Below are positions 26,328-37,640 of a stretch of 43,954 bases of DNA, in pieces. Each line of letters opens with the position of its first letter. Position 1 is the first letter of the stretch. Below the pieces are notes generated by a model that did no database searches, was not told the origin of the DNA, and worked only from the letters and a program-made list of their open reading frames with translations. Source of the DNA: Fidelibacterota bacterium. GTDB taxonomy: Bacteria > Marinisomatota > Marinisomatia > SCGC-AAA003-L08 > GCA-002719095. The DNA is taken from assembly GCA_002705575.1 (NCBI GenBank), contig PAHI01000060.1, positions 1 to 43,954 on the forward strand, in the 5' to 3' direction. A program made the translations under genes and the position numbers.

Positions 26328-27525
26328 TTTATTAAATATTATCAAAAAATATGGTAGTCCAAAGGCTATTATTGACTATCCCAATAAAAATAATTTAAAA
26401 AAAATAATTTTAGATTTTTCTGATATCGTATGTATTAATGCAGACAACGTTTTTTTAATTAACAATGAAAAGAAAAAAGGAGATTGCTTAAAACTATGGC
26501 AAGAATATATTGATATTTGGAAAGCAGATACTAAATCAGACGATATTGCTGCTATTGGATTTTTTTCTTATGATTTCAAGAATTTAATTTATCCTGGTAA
26601 AAAATTTAAAAAATATAAATCAAGACAGGTTCCTTATTTGTGGTTTGCTAAGCCTAAAAATATTATTGAAATTGAAGACTATTCTTATAATAGCTGTAAT
26701 CAAAAAATGATATTAAAAAAGGATATTAAGAATATTATTGATTTTGAAAAAATTATAAATAAAATAAAAGACTATCTATATTTAGGAGACACATATCAAA
26801 TTAATTATACACAGCCAATTTCTTTTGATTTTTTTGGAGATCCTCTTTCTTTATATATGAAAATAAAAGAAACAGCCAATCCTAAATACGGAGTATACTT
26901 AGATGTTAATAGGTTTCAATTTTTAAGTTTTTCACCAGAAAAATTTTTTATTAAAAATAAAACATCCATTGAAACCTATCCTATAAAAGGCACAATATCT
27001 AAATCCAATATTGAAAAAGATGATAAAATTCAAATTAAAAAGTTATTTAACAGTGAAAAAGATAGAGCTGAGCATTTAATGATTGTTGATTTACTTAGAA
27101 ATGATATTGGTAAAATATCAAAGTTTGGAACAGTTAAAGTGGAGAAATTATTTTCGATAGAAACATTTGAAACAATTCATCATATGGTTTCAAAAATTGT
27201 TGGTAATATTAGAGATGAAGTAACTGAAATTGATATTATTAAAGCATTATTCCCTGGAGGGTCTATAACTGGAGCACCTAAGTTTAAATCTGTCCAGATT
27301 ATAGATGACATAGAGGAATATAATAGAGGAATATATACAGGCTCTATTGGTACAATTAATGGAAATGGAGATATGGATTTTAATATATGTATAAGAACAA
27401 TGACAATTAATAATAATAGAGCTATATATCCTGTAGGTGGTGGTATTGTTTGGGACTCTGAACCTCAGTCTGAATACTCAGAGGCCAAGAATAAAGCAAA
27501 TATTTTAGAATATTATAATGAATAA
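26320..27525 (+). CDS. pabB: Aminodeoxychorismate synthase component I
   Basis: Converts chorismate to 4-amino-4-deoxychorismate, the first committed step of p-aminobenzoate and folate synthesis. The 401-residue protein is of the TrpE/PabB family: GDTYQINYTQPI, the SFSPEKFF strand, ETYPIKGTIS, RAEHLMIVDLLRNDIG, FPGGSITGAPK, and GGGIVWDSEP. The lysine in PIKGT is diagnostic for PabB, as anthranilate synthases usually have Ala (PIAGT). No PabA amidotransferase is visible in the window; carA supplies a different one. Overlaps the unknown gene before it by 8 bases and pabC after it by 8. Confidence 0.95.
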   Translation: MNDLLNIIKKYGSPKAIIDYPNKNNLKKIILDFSDIVCINADNVFLINNEKKKGDCLKLWQEYIDIWKADTKSDDIAAIGFFSYDFKNLIYPGKKFKKYKSRQVPYLWFAKPKNIIEIEDYSYNSCNQKMILKKDIKNIIDFEKIINKIKDYLYLGDTYQINYTQPISFDFFGDPLSLYMKIKETANPKYGVYLDVNRFQFLSFSPEKFFIKNKTSIETYPIKGTISKSNIEKDDKIQIKKLFNSEKDRAEHLMIVDLLRNDIGKISKFGTVKVEKLFSIETFETIHHMVSKIVGNIRDEVTEIDIIKALFPGGSITGAPKFKSVQIIDDIEEYNRGIYTGSIGTINGNGDMDFNICIRTMTINNNRAIYPVGGGIVWDSEPQSEYSEAKNKANILEYYNE

Positions 27526-28348
27526 TTATATCTACTATATTAATGGCCAATTTGTAAAATCGATAGATGCAAAAATATCATTTAGTGATGGAGCTTTTCA
27601 AAGAGGAAATGCGATTTTTGAAACCATTCGATTTAATAAGGATTGTTTATTCAACATTGATAATCACATTAAAAGGTTAAATAATGGGTTGAAATATCTT
27701 GAGTTTAATATAAAAGAAACTGATGCTTCTTTAATTAATCTTATTAAAAAAGTTATTGCAAAGAATGAATTAGCTTATGGCGCAATCAATATAATAATTA
27801 GCAAAGACTTTGATATTAATAATCCTTTTGCTACAAACACGAATCTTTATATTTCTATTAGGCCTATTAAAGATTTAGAGCATGGTCCAGTTAAGGTAAT
27901 TTTTTTAAACGAGTGGGAATTCCCAATAATTAGATTTAAATCCCCCATTAAAACAAACAATTATGTTGGAAATATCAAGGCATTAATGGTTGCTAAAAAA
28001 AACAATGTTTTTGATGCGGTTTTTATAAATAAAAAAAATCAAATAACGGAATCAACCATGAGGAATATATTTTTTATTAAAGATAATGTTTTGATCACTC
28101 CATGTATATCGTTGGGTATCTTGCCTGGGACAACTAGACAATTAGTAATTAATTTAGCTCATGAACTTGGCTATGATTGCAAAGAAAAAATAATTAAATT
28201 TGATGACATTCAGAATATGGATGAAGCTTTTTTAACATCAAGCAGTTACGGTGTAATATCTTGTTTCTGGAGTGGCTGGAATAGTAATTTTAAATTAACA
28301 AATAAAATAAGAGAATCATTAAAACAGAAATTATTTAAAGGATTCTAA
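27518..28348 (+). CDS. pabC: Aminodeoxychorismate lyase (class IV aminotransferase fold)
   Basis: Removes pyruvate from aminodeoxychorismate to give p-aminobenzoate. The 276-residue PLP protein has the class IV marks: GQFVKSIDAKISFSDGAFQR at the start, FETIRF, the probable PLP lysine in KTNNYVGNIKAL, ITESTMRNIFFI, GILPGTTRQLV, and FLTSSSYG near the end. Branched-chain or D-amino acid aminotransferases share these, so the name rests on the 8-base overlap with pabB. Confidence 0.85.
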   Translation: MNNYIYYINGQFVKSIDAKISFSDGAFQRGNAIFETIRFNKDCLFNIDNHIKRLNNGLKYLEFNIKETDASLINLIKKVIAKNELAYGAINIIISKDFDINNPFATNTNLYISIRPIKDLEHGPVKVIFLNEWEFPIIRFKSPIKTNNYVGNIKALMVAKKNNVFDAVFINKKNQITESTMRNIFFIKDNVLITPCISLGILPGTTRQLVINLAHELGYDCKEKIIKFDDIQNMDEAFLTSSSYGVISCFWSGWNSNFKLTNKIRESLKQKLFKGF

Positions 28349-28349
28349 G

Positions 28350-31294
<2,945 letters not shown>

Positions 31295-31408
31295 TTAAAA
31301 TCACATATTTGAAATAGTATGAAATCTATTATATTAATTGTAGAATATTTTTTGTAATTTGTTTGTGTATGCAAATAGAACACATAAATCTTATCACGTT
31401 AGTTTTTG

Positions 31409-31431
31409 ACAACAATTCTATTAATTGTTGT
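31409..31431 (+). repeat. Perfect 9-bp inverted repeat
   Basis: ACAACAATT and its complement AATTGTTGT are separated by CTATT. TTGACA (31406-31411) overlaps the left arm. It could be an RNA hairpin at the 5' end of the candidate transcript or an operator; the sequence alone does not decide. Confidence 0.8.
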
Positions 31432-31482
31432 TGTGGAGGAGGTTTGTAGCCTAACGATTAGGATTCTGTGTTGTTAAAAATT

Positions 31483-31516
31483 CCCCTTTTCGTTAGTTCG
31501 GAAAGGGGTTTTTTTT
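31483..31516 (+). terminator. Rho-independent terminator of the candidate RNA
   Basis: A 10-bp stem, CCCCTTTTCG (31483-31492) with CGGAAAGGGG (31499-31508), containing one G-T pair, with a six-base loop, is followed by eight T (31509-31516). It is the strongest plus-strand terminator seen and serves either ligA read-through or a separate small RNA. Confidence 0.92.
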
Positions 31517-31559
31517 ATTTATAGAAGATACCTCCTTGAATAAAAAGAAACCTCCTAAT

Positions 31560-31589
31560 AAAAAAGCGCTTTTAATAAAGCGCTTTTTT
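31560..31589. terminator. Bidirectional terminator between ligA/RNA locus and folA
   Basis: A perfect inverted repeat, AAAAAGCGCTTT (31561-31572) with AAAGCGCTTTTT (31577-31588), with a TAAT loop. A and T tracts flank the GCGC core on both sides, so it can end transcription of folA (whose stop is at 31597 on the minus strand) and of anything coming from the plus strand. Confidence 0.9.
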
Positions 31590-31596
31590 ATTTTCA

Positions 31597-32076
31597 TTAT
31601 TTCCTCGCCCATTTTGTATAGATTGCATCATCAGATAATTTCTGAGTCTTTATTTTTGTGAAGTCTTTTTTTATTTGTTTCATAGATATCGATAAAAAGG
31701 TGTCAATCCCATCTTCTTTAAGATGTATAATTGTTATGTGAAGGTAAGAGGCTTTTGAATAAAAATTATTATAAAGACTACGTCCTCCAATCACAAAAAG
31801 TGTATCAATTTTATCAGCTTTTAAAGCATTTAGACAATTCTCAATATTAGTATATGTTTCTACGTTATTGTTTTTTTTGCTTGATAAAATGATGTTGCGT
31901 CGTTTTGGAAGCGGTTTAAAAGGAAGTGAATCCCACGTTTTACGCCCCATAATAATTACAGAATTAAGAGTTATTTTTTTGAAATTTTGTAAATCTTCTG
32001 ATATATGCCAAGGTAGCTTGCCCTCTTTGCCTATTCCTCCATTTTCATCTTGTGCCCATATGAGTTCAACATTCAT
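31597..32076 (-). CDS. folA: Dihydrofolate reductase
   Basis: Reduces dihydrofolate with NADPH. From the ATG at 32074-32076 the product is 159 residues and begins MNVELIWAQDENGGIGKEG, with LPWHISEDLQNFKKIT, IIMGRKTWDSLPF, the cofactor-binding NIILSSKK and FVIGGRSLY. I place the start two bases after the thyA stop; the frame stays open a few codons upstream but those lack homology. This enzyme regenerates the tetrahydrofolate that ThyA consumes. Last gene of gltA-thyA-folA. Confidence 0.95.
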   Translation of the reverse strand: MNVELIWAQDENGGIGKEGKLPWHISEDLQNFKKITLNSVIIMGRKTWDSLPFKPLPKRRNIILSSKKNNNVETYTNIENCLNALKADKIDTLFVIGGRSLYNNFYSKASYLHITIIHLKEDGIDTFLSISMKQIKKDFTKIKTQKLSDDAIYTKWARK

Positions 32077-32077
32077 A

Positions 32078-32893
32078 TTAAACAGCAACAGGAAACTTTA
32101 TAACTGGATGGTGTTTATAATTTATTAGTTCAAAGTCTTCAAACTTTAAATCCCAAAAAGGTTTGTTTTTAATTTTAAGGGTTGGTAATTCGTAGGGATT
32201 TCTTTTAACTTGTTTTTTTAATCCATCAATATGATTTTGGTATATATGAGCATCATTAATATAGTGAGAAAATTCACCAAGCTTAAGATTGGTTTCTTGA
32301 GCTATCATTTGAGTAAGAGTTGCATAACACGCAAGATTAAAAGGAATGCCAAGAGCTATATCTCCACTTCTTTGCGTAAGATGACAGTTTAATTTTCCAT
32401 TACAAACATTAAAAATAAAAAAAGCATGGCAGCTTGGAAGGGCAATTTCATCTAAAACCGATGGATTCCATGCAGTGACAACCATTCTTCTTGAATCCGG
32501 ACTATTTTTAATCAGATTAATAACTTCCTTAATTTGATTTATATGTGTTTTTTTTATTGAGCCATCTTTTTTTTGTTTTATTTTTTCCCAATTAACCCAT
32601 TGATAGCCATACATTTTTCCTATTTCCCAGTTTTTTTCTTTAGATGTCCAAGCATCCCATATTTTTGTATGTTTGCGAAGATTGCGGATATGCGTTTCTC
32701 CTTTTAAATACCATAAAAGCTCATGTATGATTGAATTAAAAAAGACTTTTTTTGTGGTAATCAATGGAAAGCCTTTTGATAAATTAACTTTATAGTGGAA
32801 TCCAAAATACATTAATGTATTTGTTCCCGTTCTATTTGTTTTTAATTGACCTTTTTCTAAAACTGTGTTAACTAAATCAATATATTGTTTCAT
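32078..32893 (-). CDS. thyA: Thymidylate synthase
   Basis: Makes dTMP from dUMP using methylene-tetrahydrofolate. The 271-residue protein has RTGTNTLMYFGFHYKVNL, FPLITTKKVFF, IIHELLWYLKG, the catalytic cysteine in ALPSCHAFFIF, QRSGDIALGIPFNLA, and the C-terminal LINYKHHPVIKFPVAV. Length matches the classical ThyA (E. coli 264). The gene lies four bases after gltA and two before folA. A classical ThyA, together with DHFR, makes the flavin-dependent ThyX unnecessary. Confidence 0.97.
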   Translation of the reverse strand: MKQYIDLVNTVLEKGQLKTNRTGTNTLMYFGFHYKVNLSKGFPLITTKKVFFNSIIHELLWYLKGETHIRNLRKHTKIWDAWTSKEKNWEIGKMYGYQWVNWEKIKQKKDGSIKKTHINQIKEVINLIKNSPDSRRMVVTAWNPSVLDEIALPSCHAFFIFNVCNGKLNCHLTQRSGDIALGIPFNLACYATLTQMIAQETNLKLGEFSHYINDAHIYQNHIDGLKKQVKRNPYELPTLKIKNKPFWDLKFEDFELINYKHHPVIKFPVAV

Positions 32894-32897
32894 TTAT

Positions 32898-34157
32898 TTA
32901 TGCTTTATCAGCAGGCCCAGAGTAGATTTGCCTTGGACGATTAATTTTAGTTTTTGAATCGACAATCATTTCTCTCCAGTGAGCTAGCCAGCCGGGCAAT
33001 CTGCCAAGTGCGAACATTACTGTAAACATATTGGTAGGTATTCCCATTGCTCTGTATATTATTCCAGAATAAAAATCAACATTAGGGTATAATTTTCTAA
33101 CTATAAAGTATTCATCGTTTAAAGCAACACGTTCAAGTTCTTTGGCAATTTCTAATAGAGGATCTTGTATTTTTAATTGATTTAAAACTGAAGAAGTAGC
33201 CTCTTTTAATATACGTGCACGCGGGTCATAGTTTTTATATACTCTATGTCCGAATCCCATTAATCTAAAATCACTATTTTTATCTTTGGCCATACTGACA
33301 TATTTTTTATAATCGTCTCCATCTTTATGTATTTTTTCTAGCATTTCTATTACTGCTTGGTTAGCTCCACCATGTCTTGGGCCCCATAATGCAGATATTC
33401 CTGCTGATATTGTTGCAAATAAATCAGCGTAGCTGCTTCCAGCCATTCTTACTGTTGATGTTGAGCAATTTTGTTCATGGTCAGCATGCAATATTAATAG
33501 TAAATTAAGAGCATCTGCCATAACGCTATTATTGTGAGAGTCTAATTCTGAATCTGAAAACATCATGTGTAAGAAATTCTCAACATATGAAAAGTTTGCA
33601 TCAGGATATATAAAAGAGAGGCCATGTGATTTCCTGTATGAGTATGCTGCAATGGTTTTAACTTTTGCTAGTAATTTAACAATGTTTTCATCAATTTTTT
33701 CTAGCTCATGACTATCGCTATTTGGATGAAATACAGAAAGAGCTGTAACCATAGACGATAAAATAGCCATAGGATGAGCGCTTGATGGGAACCCATCAAA
33801 AAATCTTTTCATATCTTCTGGAATTGTGGCATGTTTTCTTATAGATAAACGGAACTTTTCTTTTTCTTCTTTTGATTTGGAGTCGCCATAAATCAAAAGG
33901 TGAGAAACGTCAACAAAATTTGAGTTTTTGCAAAGCCAATCGATAGGGTAACCTCTATAATTAAGAATTCCTTTTTCTCCATCTATAAAGGTTATTTTAC
34001 TAATACAAGAGCCTGTGTTTGCATATCCAGGGTCCATAGTAATATATCCAGTTTCAGATCTTAGTTTTTCAATATTAATTGCTTTTTCTTGCTGTGTACC
34101 CTCGATTATATCTAAATCAACTTCTTTTTTTCCAATAATTAGTCTTGCTTTTGACAT
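32898..34157 (-). CDS. gltA: Citrate synthase
   Basis: Condenses oxaloacetate and acetyl-CoA, entering the TCA cycle. From ATG 34155-34157 the protein is 419 residues, hexameric type-like, with the N-terminal MSKARLIIGKKEVDLDIIEG, GILNYRGYPI, HADHEQNCSTSTVRM with the active His, GPRHGGANQAVIEM, GFGHRVYKNYDPRA, FYSGIIYRAMGIP and the C-terminal PRQIYSGP. The ATG three codons further upstream lies inside the ribosome binding site AAAGGA, so the downstream ATG (eight bases after it) is preferred. First of gltA-thyA-folA. Promoters for it and for nrdJ share the 344-base spacer. Confidence 0.96.
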   Translation of the reverse strand: MSKARLIIGKKEVDLDIIEGTQQEKAINIEKLRSETGYITMDPGYANTGSCISKITFIDGEKGILNYRGYPIDWLCKNSNFVDVSHLLIYGDSKSKEEKEKFRLSIRKHATIPEDMKRFFDGFPSSAHPMAILSSMVTALSVFHPNSDSHELEKIDENIVKLLAKVKTIAAYSYRKSHGLSFIYPDANFSYVENFLHMMFSDSELDSHNNSVMADALNLLLILHADHEQNCSTSTVRMAGSSYADLFATISAGISALWGPRHGGANQAVIEMLEKIHKDGDDYKKYVSMAKDKNSDFRLMGFGHRVYKNYDPRARILKEATSSVLNQLKIQDPLLEIAKELERVALNDEYFIVRKLYPNVDFYSGIIYRAMGIPTNMFTVMFALGRLPGWLAHWREMIVDSKTKINRPRQIYSGPADKA

Positions 34158-34279
34158 TGTTTCCATCCTTTAGTGAACCATTCATTAAAACTGATTTAAA
34201 TTTAATGTTTTTTAGGATTAATAGTTACATTTTTATCGGTTAAATTAAAAAATTTCATGAGAGGTGTTGAAAAAACCAG

Positions 34280-34309
34280 TTGACAAAATAACACAACATA
34301 AAGTATATT
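34280..34309 (+). promoter_or_regulatory. Sigma-70-like promoter of the nrdJ operon
   Basis: A -35 box TTGACA (34280-34285) and a -10 box TATATT (34304-34309) are separated by 18 bases, a good sigma-70 pair. The transcript would start near 34316, leaving a leader of about 185 bases before the nrdJ ATG. The first NrdR-like box overlaps the spacer and the -10 region. Confidence 0.75.
34291..34306 (+). promoter_or_regulatory. NrdR-like box 1, overlapping the nrdJ promoter
   Basis: ACACAACATAAAGTAT matches the NrdR consensus acaCwAtATaTwGtgt at 13 of 16 positions. It sits across the promoter spacer and -10 box, where NrdR, an ATP/dATP-sensing repressor of ribonucleotide reductase genes, would block polymerase. 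Confidence 0.7.
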
Positions 34310-34321
34310 TTTAGTGCAAGT

Positions 34322-34337
34322 TTAGCATATCTTGTGT
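34322..34337 (+). promoter_or_regulatory. NrdR-like box 2
   Basis: TTAGCATATCTTGTGT matches the consensus at 11 of 16 positions, strong in the 3' half. It starts 31 bases after box 1, three helical turns, which is the spacing typical of paired NrdR boxes. The spacing raises the confidence in both. Confidence 0.6.
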
Positions 34338-34501
34338 CTTTTAAGATTTTCTTTTCGACGAGGAATTCTTCTTAAAAAAAAAAATTTCCAGAGTTGTTTT
34401 TGGAATTTATCTTTCTTTTTTGGTAGGCGTGTTCTATCCAGATTAGTTTGAGGTACATATATTAGCAAAGTTGTTTTATATTTTTATAAAGGGGAAAAAC
34501 A
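34338..34501 (+). other. Long untranslated leader of nrdJ
   Basis: No ORF. An imperfect hairpin (TTTTAAGA 34339-34346 with TCTTAAAA 34370-34377) and a run of 11 A are visible, then a weak hairpin (TTCCA/TGGAA). I do not see a cobalamin riboswitch signature despite the B12-dependent product. A purine-rich AAAGGGG lies a few bases before the ATG at 34502 as ribosome binding site. The part of the spacer from 34158 to 34279 belongs to gltA's promoter side and holds nothing else I can name. Confidence 0.5.
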
Positions 34502-37030
34502 ATGTCAGATTTTTTAAGTATGTTTGACTACCAGGGAAAGACAGCTAGAATTCTTGGGAGGCAAAAGATTAATACGTATCAGAGTATATATAATTTTCTT
34601 TCTGACCAACAAAAAAACAAGAGCATACCTACTCATGATGATTATTTGGGCGATAATGAACTAGCTTGTAATATTTATAAAGAAAAATATTATTTAAAAG
34701 ATTTGGAAAATGAATTAATAGAAAAATGCCCAGAAGATGTTTTCAAACGGTTAGCTTCCTTTTTATCATCCGTAGAGTCTGGAAAGTCTAAGCAAAGACA
34801 GTGGGCTGAAAAATTTTATAAAGAATTATACCATGGCCATTTTGTTCCAGGGGGGCGTGTTTTAGCTGGAGCTGGTGATATTTATAGGATAAAAACGCTT
34901 GCTAACTGCTTTGTTACACAAATACAAGAAGATGATATTGATTCTATATATAAAGCTGCTTTTGAATGTGCTAGGACATATTCTTATGGCGGAGGCATAG
35001 GTGTCGATATATCGAGTTTAAGACCTAAAGATTCAGTTGTTCATAATGCTGCAGACAGCTCTACAGGTGCTGTTTCGTTTATGGAGTTATATTCTCTAAC
35101 TACAGGTTTAATTGGCCAAAGTGGAAGAAGAGGTGCTTTAATGTTAACTATTGATGTTAAGCATCCAGATGTGAAACATTTTATAAAAGTCAAGAAAATT
35201 CCTAATTGGGTTACAAAACAAATTGTTGAACAATGTAGTTGGTCAGGATTATTTAATCAAAATGAGTTAAGTGTTATTAAAAAGCAAGTCATGGAAAACA
35301 CACAGGTCAGATTTGCTAATATTTCTATAAAAGTGACAGATGAATTTATGCACGCTGTTGATGAAGAAAGAAAATATGGGAAAGGTGAGTATATAGTTTA
35401 TAAAAAATTGAATAATAAGTTAGTTAAAGAAGCAAAACAGAGTGAAAATACCCATTATTCAATAGGTATTCCATCTAAAGATATAGCTGAATATGAAGCT
35501 CTGAAAACTTTTTCATCTTTTTCAAAAATGCAGTCTTGGGTTTCTTCAAATTACAATACTAAAATTACAAAAAAAGATTTTAAAAATCCCAAAAATAGAG
35601 ATGTTTTTGGTGATTATATTATTAGAGACAAAGATGAAAATCATTTAGCTGTTAGGCAGTCAGGCGATTTTTTGCTTTATTTTGATAGTGAAAACACTAA
35701 TGAAGTAAGGGAGTTAATTAAAGCTAGAGAAATATGGGATCAGTTTATTGAAGGTAATTATAAAACAGCTGAACCGGGATTAATTTTTTGGTCAACTATG
35801 TCTAAGTATTCTCCATCGAATTATGTTGACAAGCCAATTATATGTACGAATCCATGTGGAGAAGTGCCTTTAGAAGATGGCGGTGCTTGTAATTTAGGGT
35901 CACTTAATTTATCTAGGTTTGTTGATAATGGATATGATGAAAATGCTACAATAAATTGGGATAAGCTTGCAGAATCAACATCTATTTTAACTCGATTTCT
36001 TGATAATGTTGTAAGTTGGAATGAAACACTTAATGCTTTGGAGAAGCAAAAGAAAGCTGCTTCAGAAACTCGTCGCCTTGGTCTAGGTGTAATGGGAGTT
36101 GCAGACATGCTAAATCAACTAGGTGTTGGGTATGATAGTGATGAAGCTGTACAAATTATGTTAAAAGTTATGGATTTTATAACAAATGCTAGCTACCAGG
36201 CTTCCGCTTCGTTAGCAAGTGAAAAGGGAGCCTCTCCTGTTTTTAATGAAAAAAAATACATGAAATGTCCATTTGTAGTAGAATCACTAAATATTAATAC
36301 TCAAGAAGCAATCAAAAAAAATGGTCTACGTAATATTGCTATAATGTCTATTGCTCCAACCGGGACTATTTCTAATATTGTACTTTCATATAAATCTAAT
36401 GATAAAAATTATATTGGTGTTTCAGGAGGGGTAGAGCCTATTTTTGCTACATTTTATAATAGAAGATCCGAATCTTTTAAAAATAAAACATTTAAAGTTT
36501 TTCATTCAACGATTCAGGCATATATAGATAAGAATGGTTTGAATAAAGAAATTGATAAATGTGAAACTGTTGAACAAATTGAAAGATACCTTCCAGAATT
36601 TTTAACAAGAACATCTCATAAGATAGACTCTAATAATAGAGTTGTGCTTCAGGGTGCAATTCAGAAATATATTGACCACAGCATATCTTCAACTATTAAT
36701 TTACCTGAAGATGTAGAGCCCGAAGTTATATCAGACATTTATTTTGATGCCTGGCAAGAAAAATTAAAAGGTGTTACTATTTATAGAGAAGGGAGTAGAT
36801 TTCCTATATTAAGTACCGTTGGAGAAATGACAGATTTTCAGCGTTTCCAAGAAAACAAATATACTTTATATGGTGAAGGCGATGAAAAGGGACAAGAAGT
36901 TAAAAGTGATGATATTATTAAATTGCCAAATGGTAAATTAACCACAGTTTATCATCATTTAAATCTTGCAAACGATAAAAAGGTAGATAAACAAAATTTA
37001 GTATCTAGTAAGGAATTAAAGTATGATTGA
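34502..37030 (+). CDS. nrdJ: Adenosylcobalamin-dependent (class II) ribonucleotide reductase, catalytic part
   Basis: Reduces ribonucleotides to deoxyribonucleotides using a B12 radical. The 842-residue protein has the first redox Cys in LANCFVT (C136), SYGGGIGVDISSLRP, the thiyl-radical Cys in NPCGE (C452), the second redox Cys in GGACNLGSLNLS (C463), and the phosphate-binding SIAPTGTISN. These define NrdJ. The usual C-terminal cysteine tail is missing: it is carried by the next gene, which overlaps by 8 bases, so the enzyme is split as in the NrdJa/NrdJb pairs of some bacteria. The operon has NrdR-like boxes. Oxygen-independent, but it needs cobalamin. Confidence 0.95.
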   Translation: MSDFLSMFDYQGKTARILGRQKINTYQSIYNFLSDQQKNKSIPTHDDYLGDNELACNIYKEKYYLKDLENELIEKCPEDVFKRLASFLSSVESGKSKQRQWAEKFYKELYHGHFVPGGRVLAGAGDIYRIKTLANCFVTQIQEDDIDSIYKAAFECARTYSYGGGIGVDISSLRPKDSVVHNAADSSTGAVSFMELYSLTTGLIGQSGRRGALMLTIDVKHPDVKHFIKVKKIPNWVTKQIVEQCSWSGLFNQNELSVIKKQVMENTQVRFANISIKVTDEFMHAVDEERKYGKGEYIVYKKLNNKLVKEAKQSENTHYSIGIPSKDIAEYEALKTFSSFSKMQSWVSSNYNTKITKKDFKNPKNRDVFGDYIIRDKDENHLAVRQSGDFLLYFDSENTNEVRELIKAREIWDQFIEGNYKTAEPGLIFWSTMSKYSPSNYVDKPIICTNPCGEVPLEDGGACNLGSLNLSRFVDNGYDENATINWDKLAESTSILTRFLDNVVSWNETLNALEKQKKAASETRRLGLGVMGVADMLNQLGVGYDSDEAVQIMLKVMDFITNASYQASASLASEKGASPVFNEKKYMKCPFVVESLNINTQEAIKKNGLRNIAIMSIAPTGTISNIVLSYKSNDKNYIGVSGGVEPIFATFYNRRSESFKNKTFKVFHSTIQAYIDKNGLNKEIDKCETVEQIERYLPEFLTRTSHKIDSNNRVVLQGAIQKYIDHSISSTINLPEDVEPEVISDIYFDAWQEKLKGVTIYREGSRFPILSTVGEMTDFQRFQENKYTLYGEGDEKGQEVKSDDIIKLPNGKLTTVYHHLNLANDKKVDKQNLVSSKELKYD

Positions 37031-37640
37031 ATTAAATAAATCTAATTTTAAGATTGAAAGAAATAAGACTGTTGATAAAAATCAAAAAGATTCAGGAGTT
37101 AAATTTCAGAAATTAGAAGTAATTAATAGGCCAAAGGTAGTAGATGCTAAGGTTTATAAATTAAAAAGTGCTTTTGTTAAAAATTCAGTTTTTGTGACTT
37201 TAAGCTATATGTCTGATAATGGAGTTATACGCCCTGTTGAGATATTTATTAATTCTAAAGATTTATCAAGATCCCACGAATATGTAATATTAACTCGTTT
37301 GATATCTGCTGTTTTTAGAAGAGGGTCTGATGTTATGTTTATTCTTGAAGAGTTACAAGGGATTTTAGATGCTGAAGGAGGTAGATATAAAGAAGGTAAT
37401 TATTATCACTCTTTATATGGAGAAATAGCAGAAGTAATACAAGGTTTCTTTTATGATGTGGGAATACTAGATAAACCAAAACAAAGAGTTGTAAGTAATG
37501 ATGGCTTAATAGACGATTCTCAAGATTTTTCTGCCAATTTAAATTTCAAAATATGTCCATCTTGTAATTCAAGAACATTGAAAGTTGAAAATGGATGCGA
37601 TGTTTGTGTGCAATGTGGCTATAGCAAATGTGATAAATAA
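37023..37640 (+). CDS. Ribonucleotide reductase small C-terminal subunit with TSCPD domain and cysteine tail
   Basis: A 205-residue protein corresponding to the C-terminal part of single-chain class II reductases. The TSCPD-type region is around ILTRLISAVFRRGSDVMFIL; the end has a CPSC motif and GCDVCVQCGYSKCDK, giving the zinc-binding and redox-active cysteines that re-reduce the active site. The first about 35 residues are a basic, poorly conserved linker. Overlaps the end of nrdJ by 8 bases, so it is coupled. It corresponds to NrdJb of split enzymes. Confidence 0.9.
   Translation: MIELNKSNFKIERNKTVDKNQKDSGVKFQKLEVINRPKVVDAKVYKLKSAFVKNSVFVTLSYMSDNGVIRPVEIFINSKDLSRSHEYVILTRLISAVFRRGSDVMFILEELQGILDAEGGRYKEGNYYHSLYGEIAEVIQGFFYDVGILDKPKQRVVSNDGLIDDSQDFSANLNFKICPSCNSRTLKVENGCDVCVQCGYSKCDK

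Larger units (their letters stand above)
31407..31516 (+). ncRNA. Candidate small RNA or orphan leader ending in a terminator
   Basis: The spacer 31295-31596 has no ORF, but this part is rich in structure: a perfect 9-bp hairpin (31409-31431), a GGAGGAGG tract with no start codon in reach, a CCTAA/TTAGG hairpin (450-462 of this kilobase) and a strong terminator. CTAACGA (31451-31457) is also complementary to TCGTTAG (31490-31496), which lies in the left arm and loop of the terminator, so an alternative fold that opens the terminator is possible. TTGACA lies at 31406-31411, but no proper -10 follows. No tRNA, 6S, SRP or RNase P signature was seen. The start is approximate; the next gene on this strand is 3 kb away. 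Confidence 0.35.

Noticed and set aside
31441..31510. tRNA-like segment (TAGCCTAACGATTAGGA resembling a D-arm)
   Set aside because: No acceptor stem, no proper anticodon stem and no TTCGA loop in register; the hairpin pairs as an intrinsic terminator instead. Also no tRNA-Sec features.
34338..34501. Cobalamin riboswitch in the nrdJ leader
   Set aside because: The B12-box and the conserved core elements of cobalamin riboswitches are not visible; only weak AU hairpins are.
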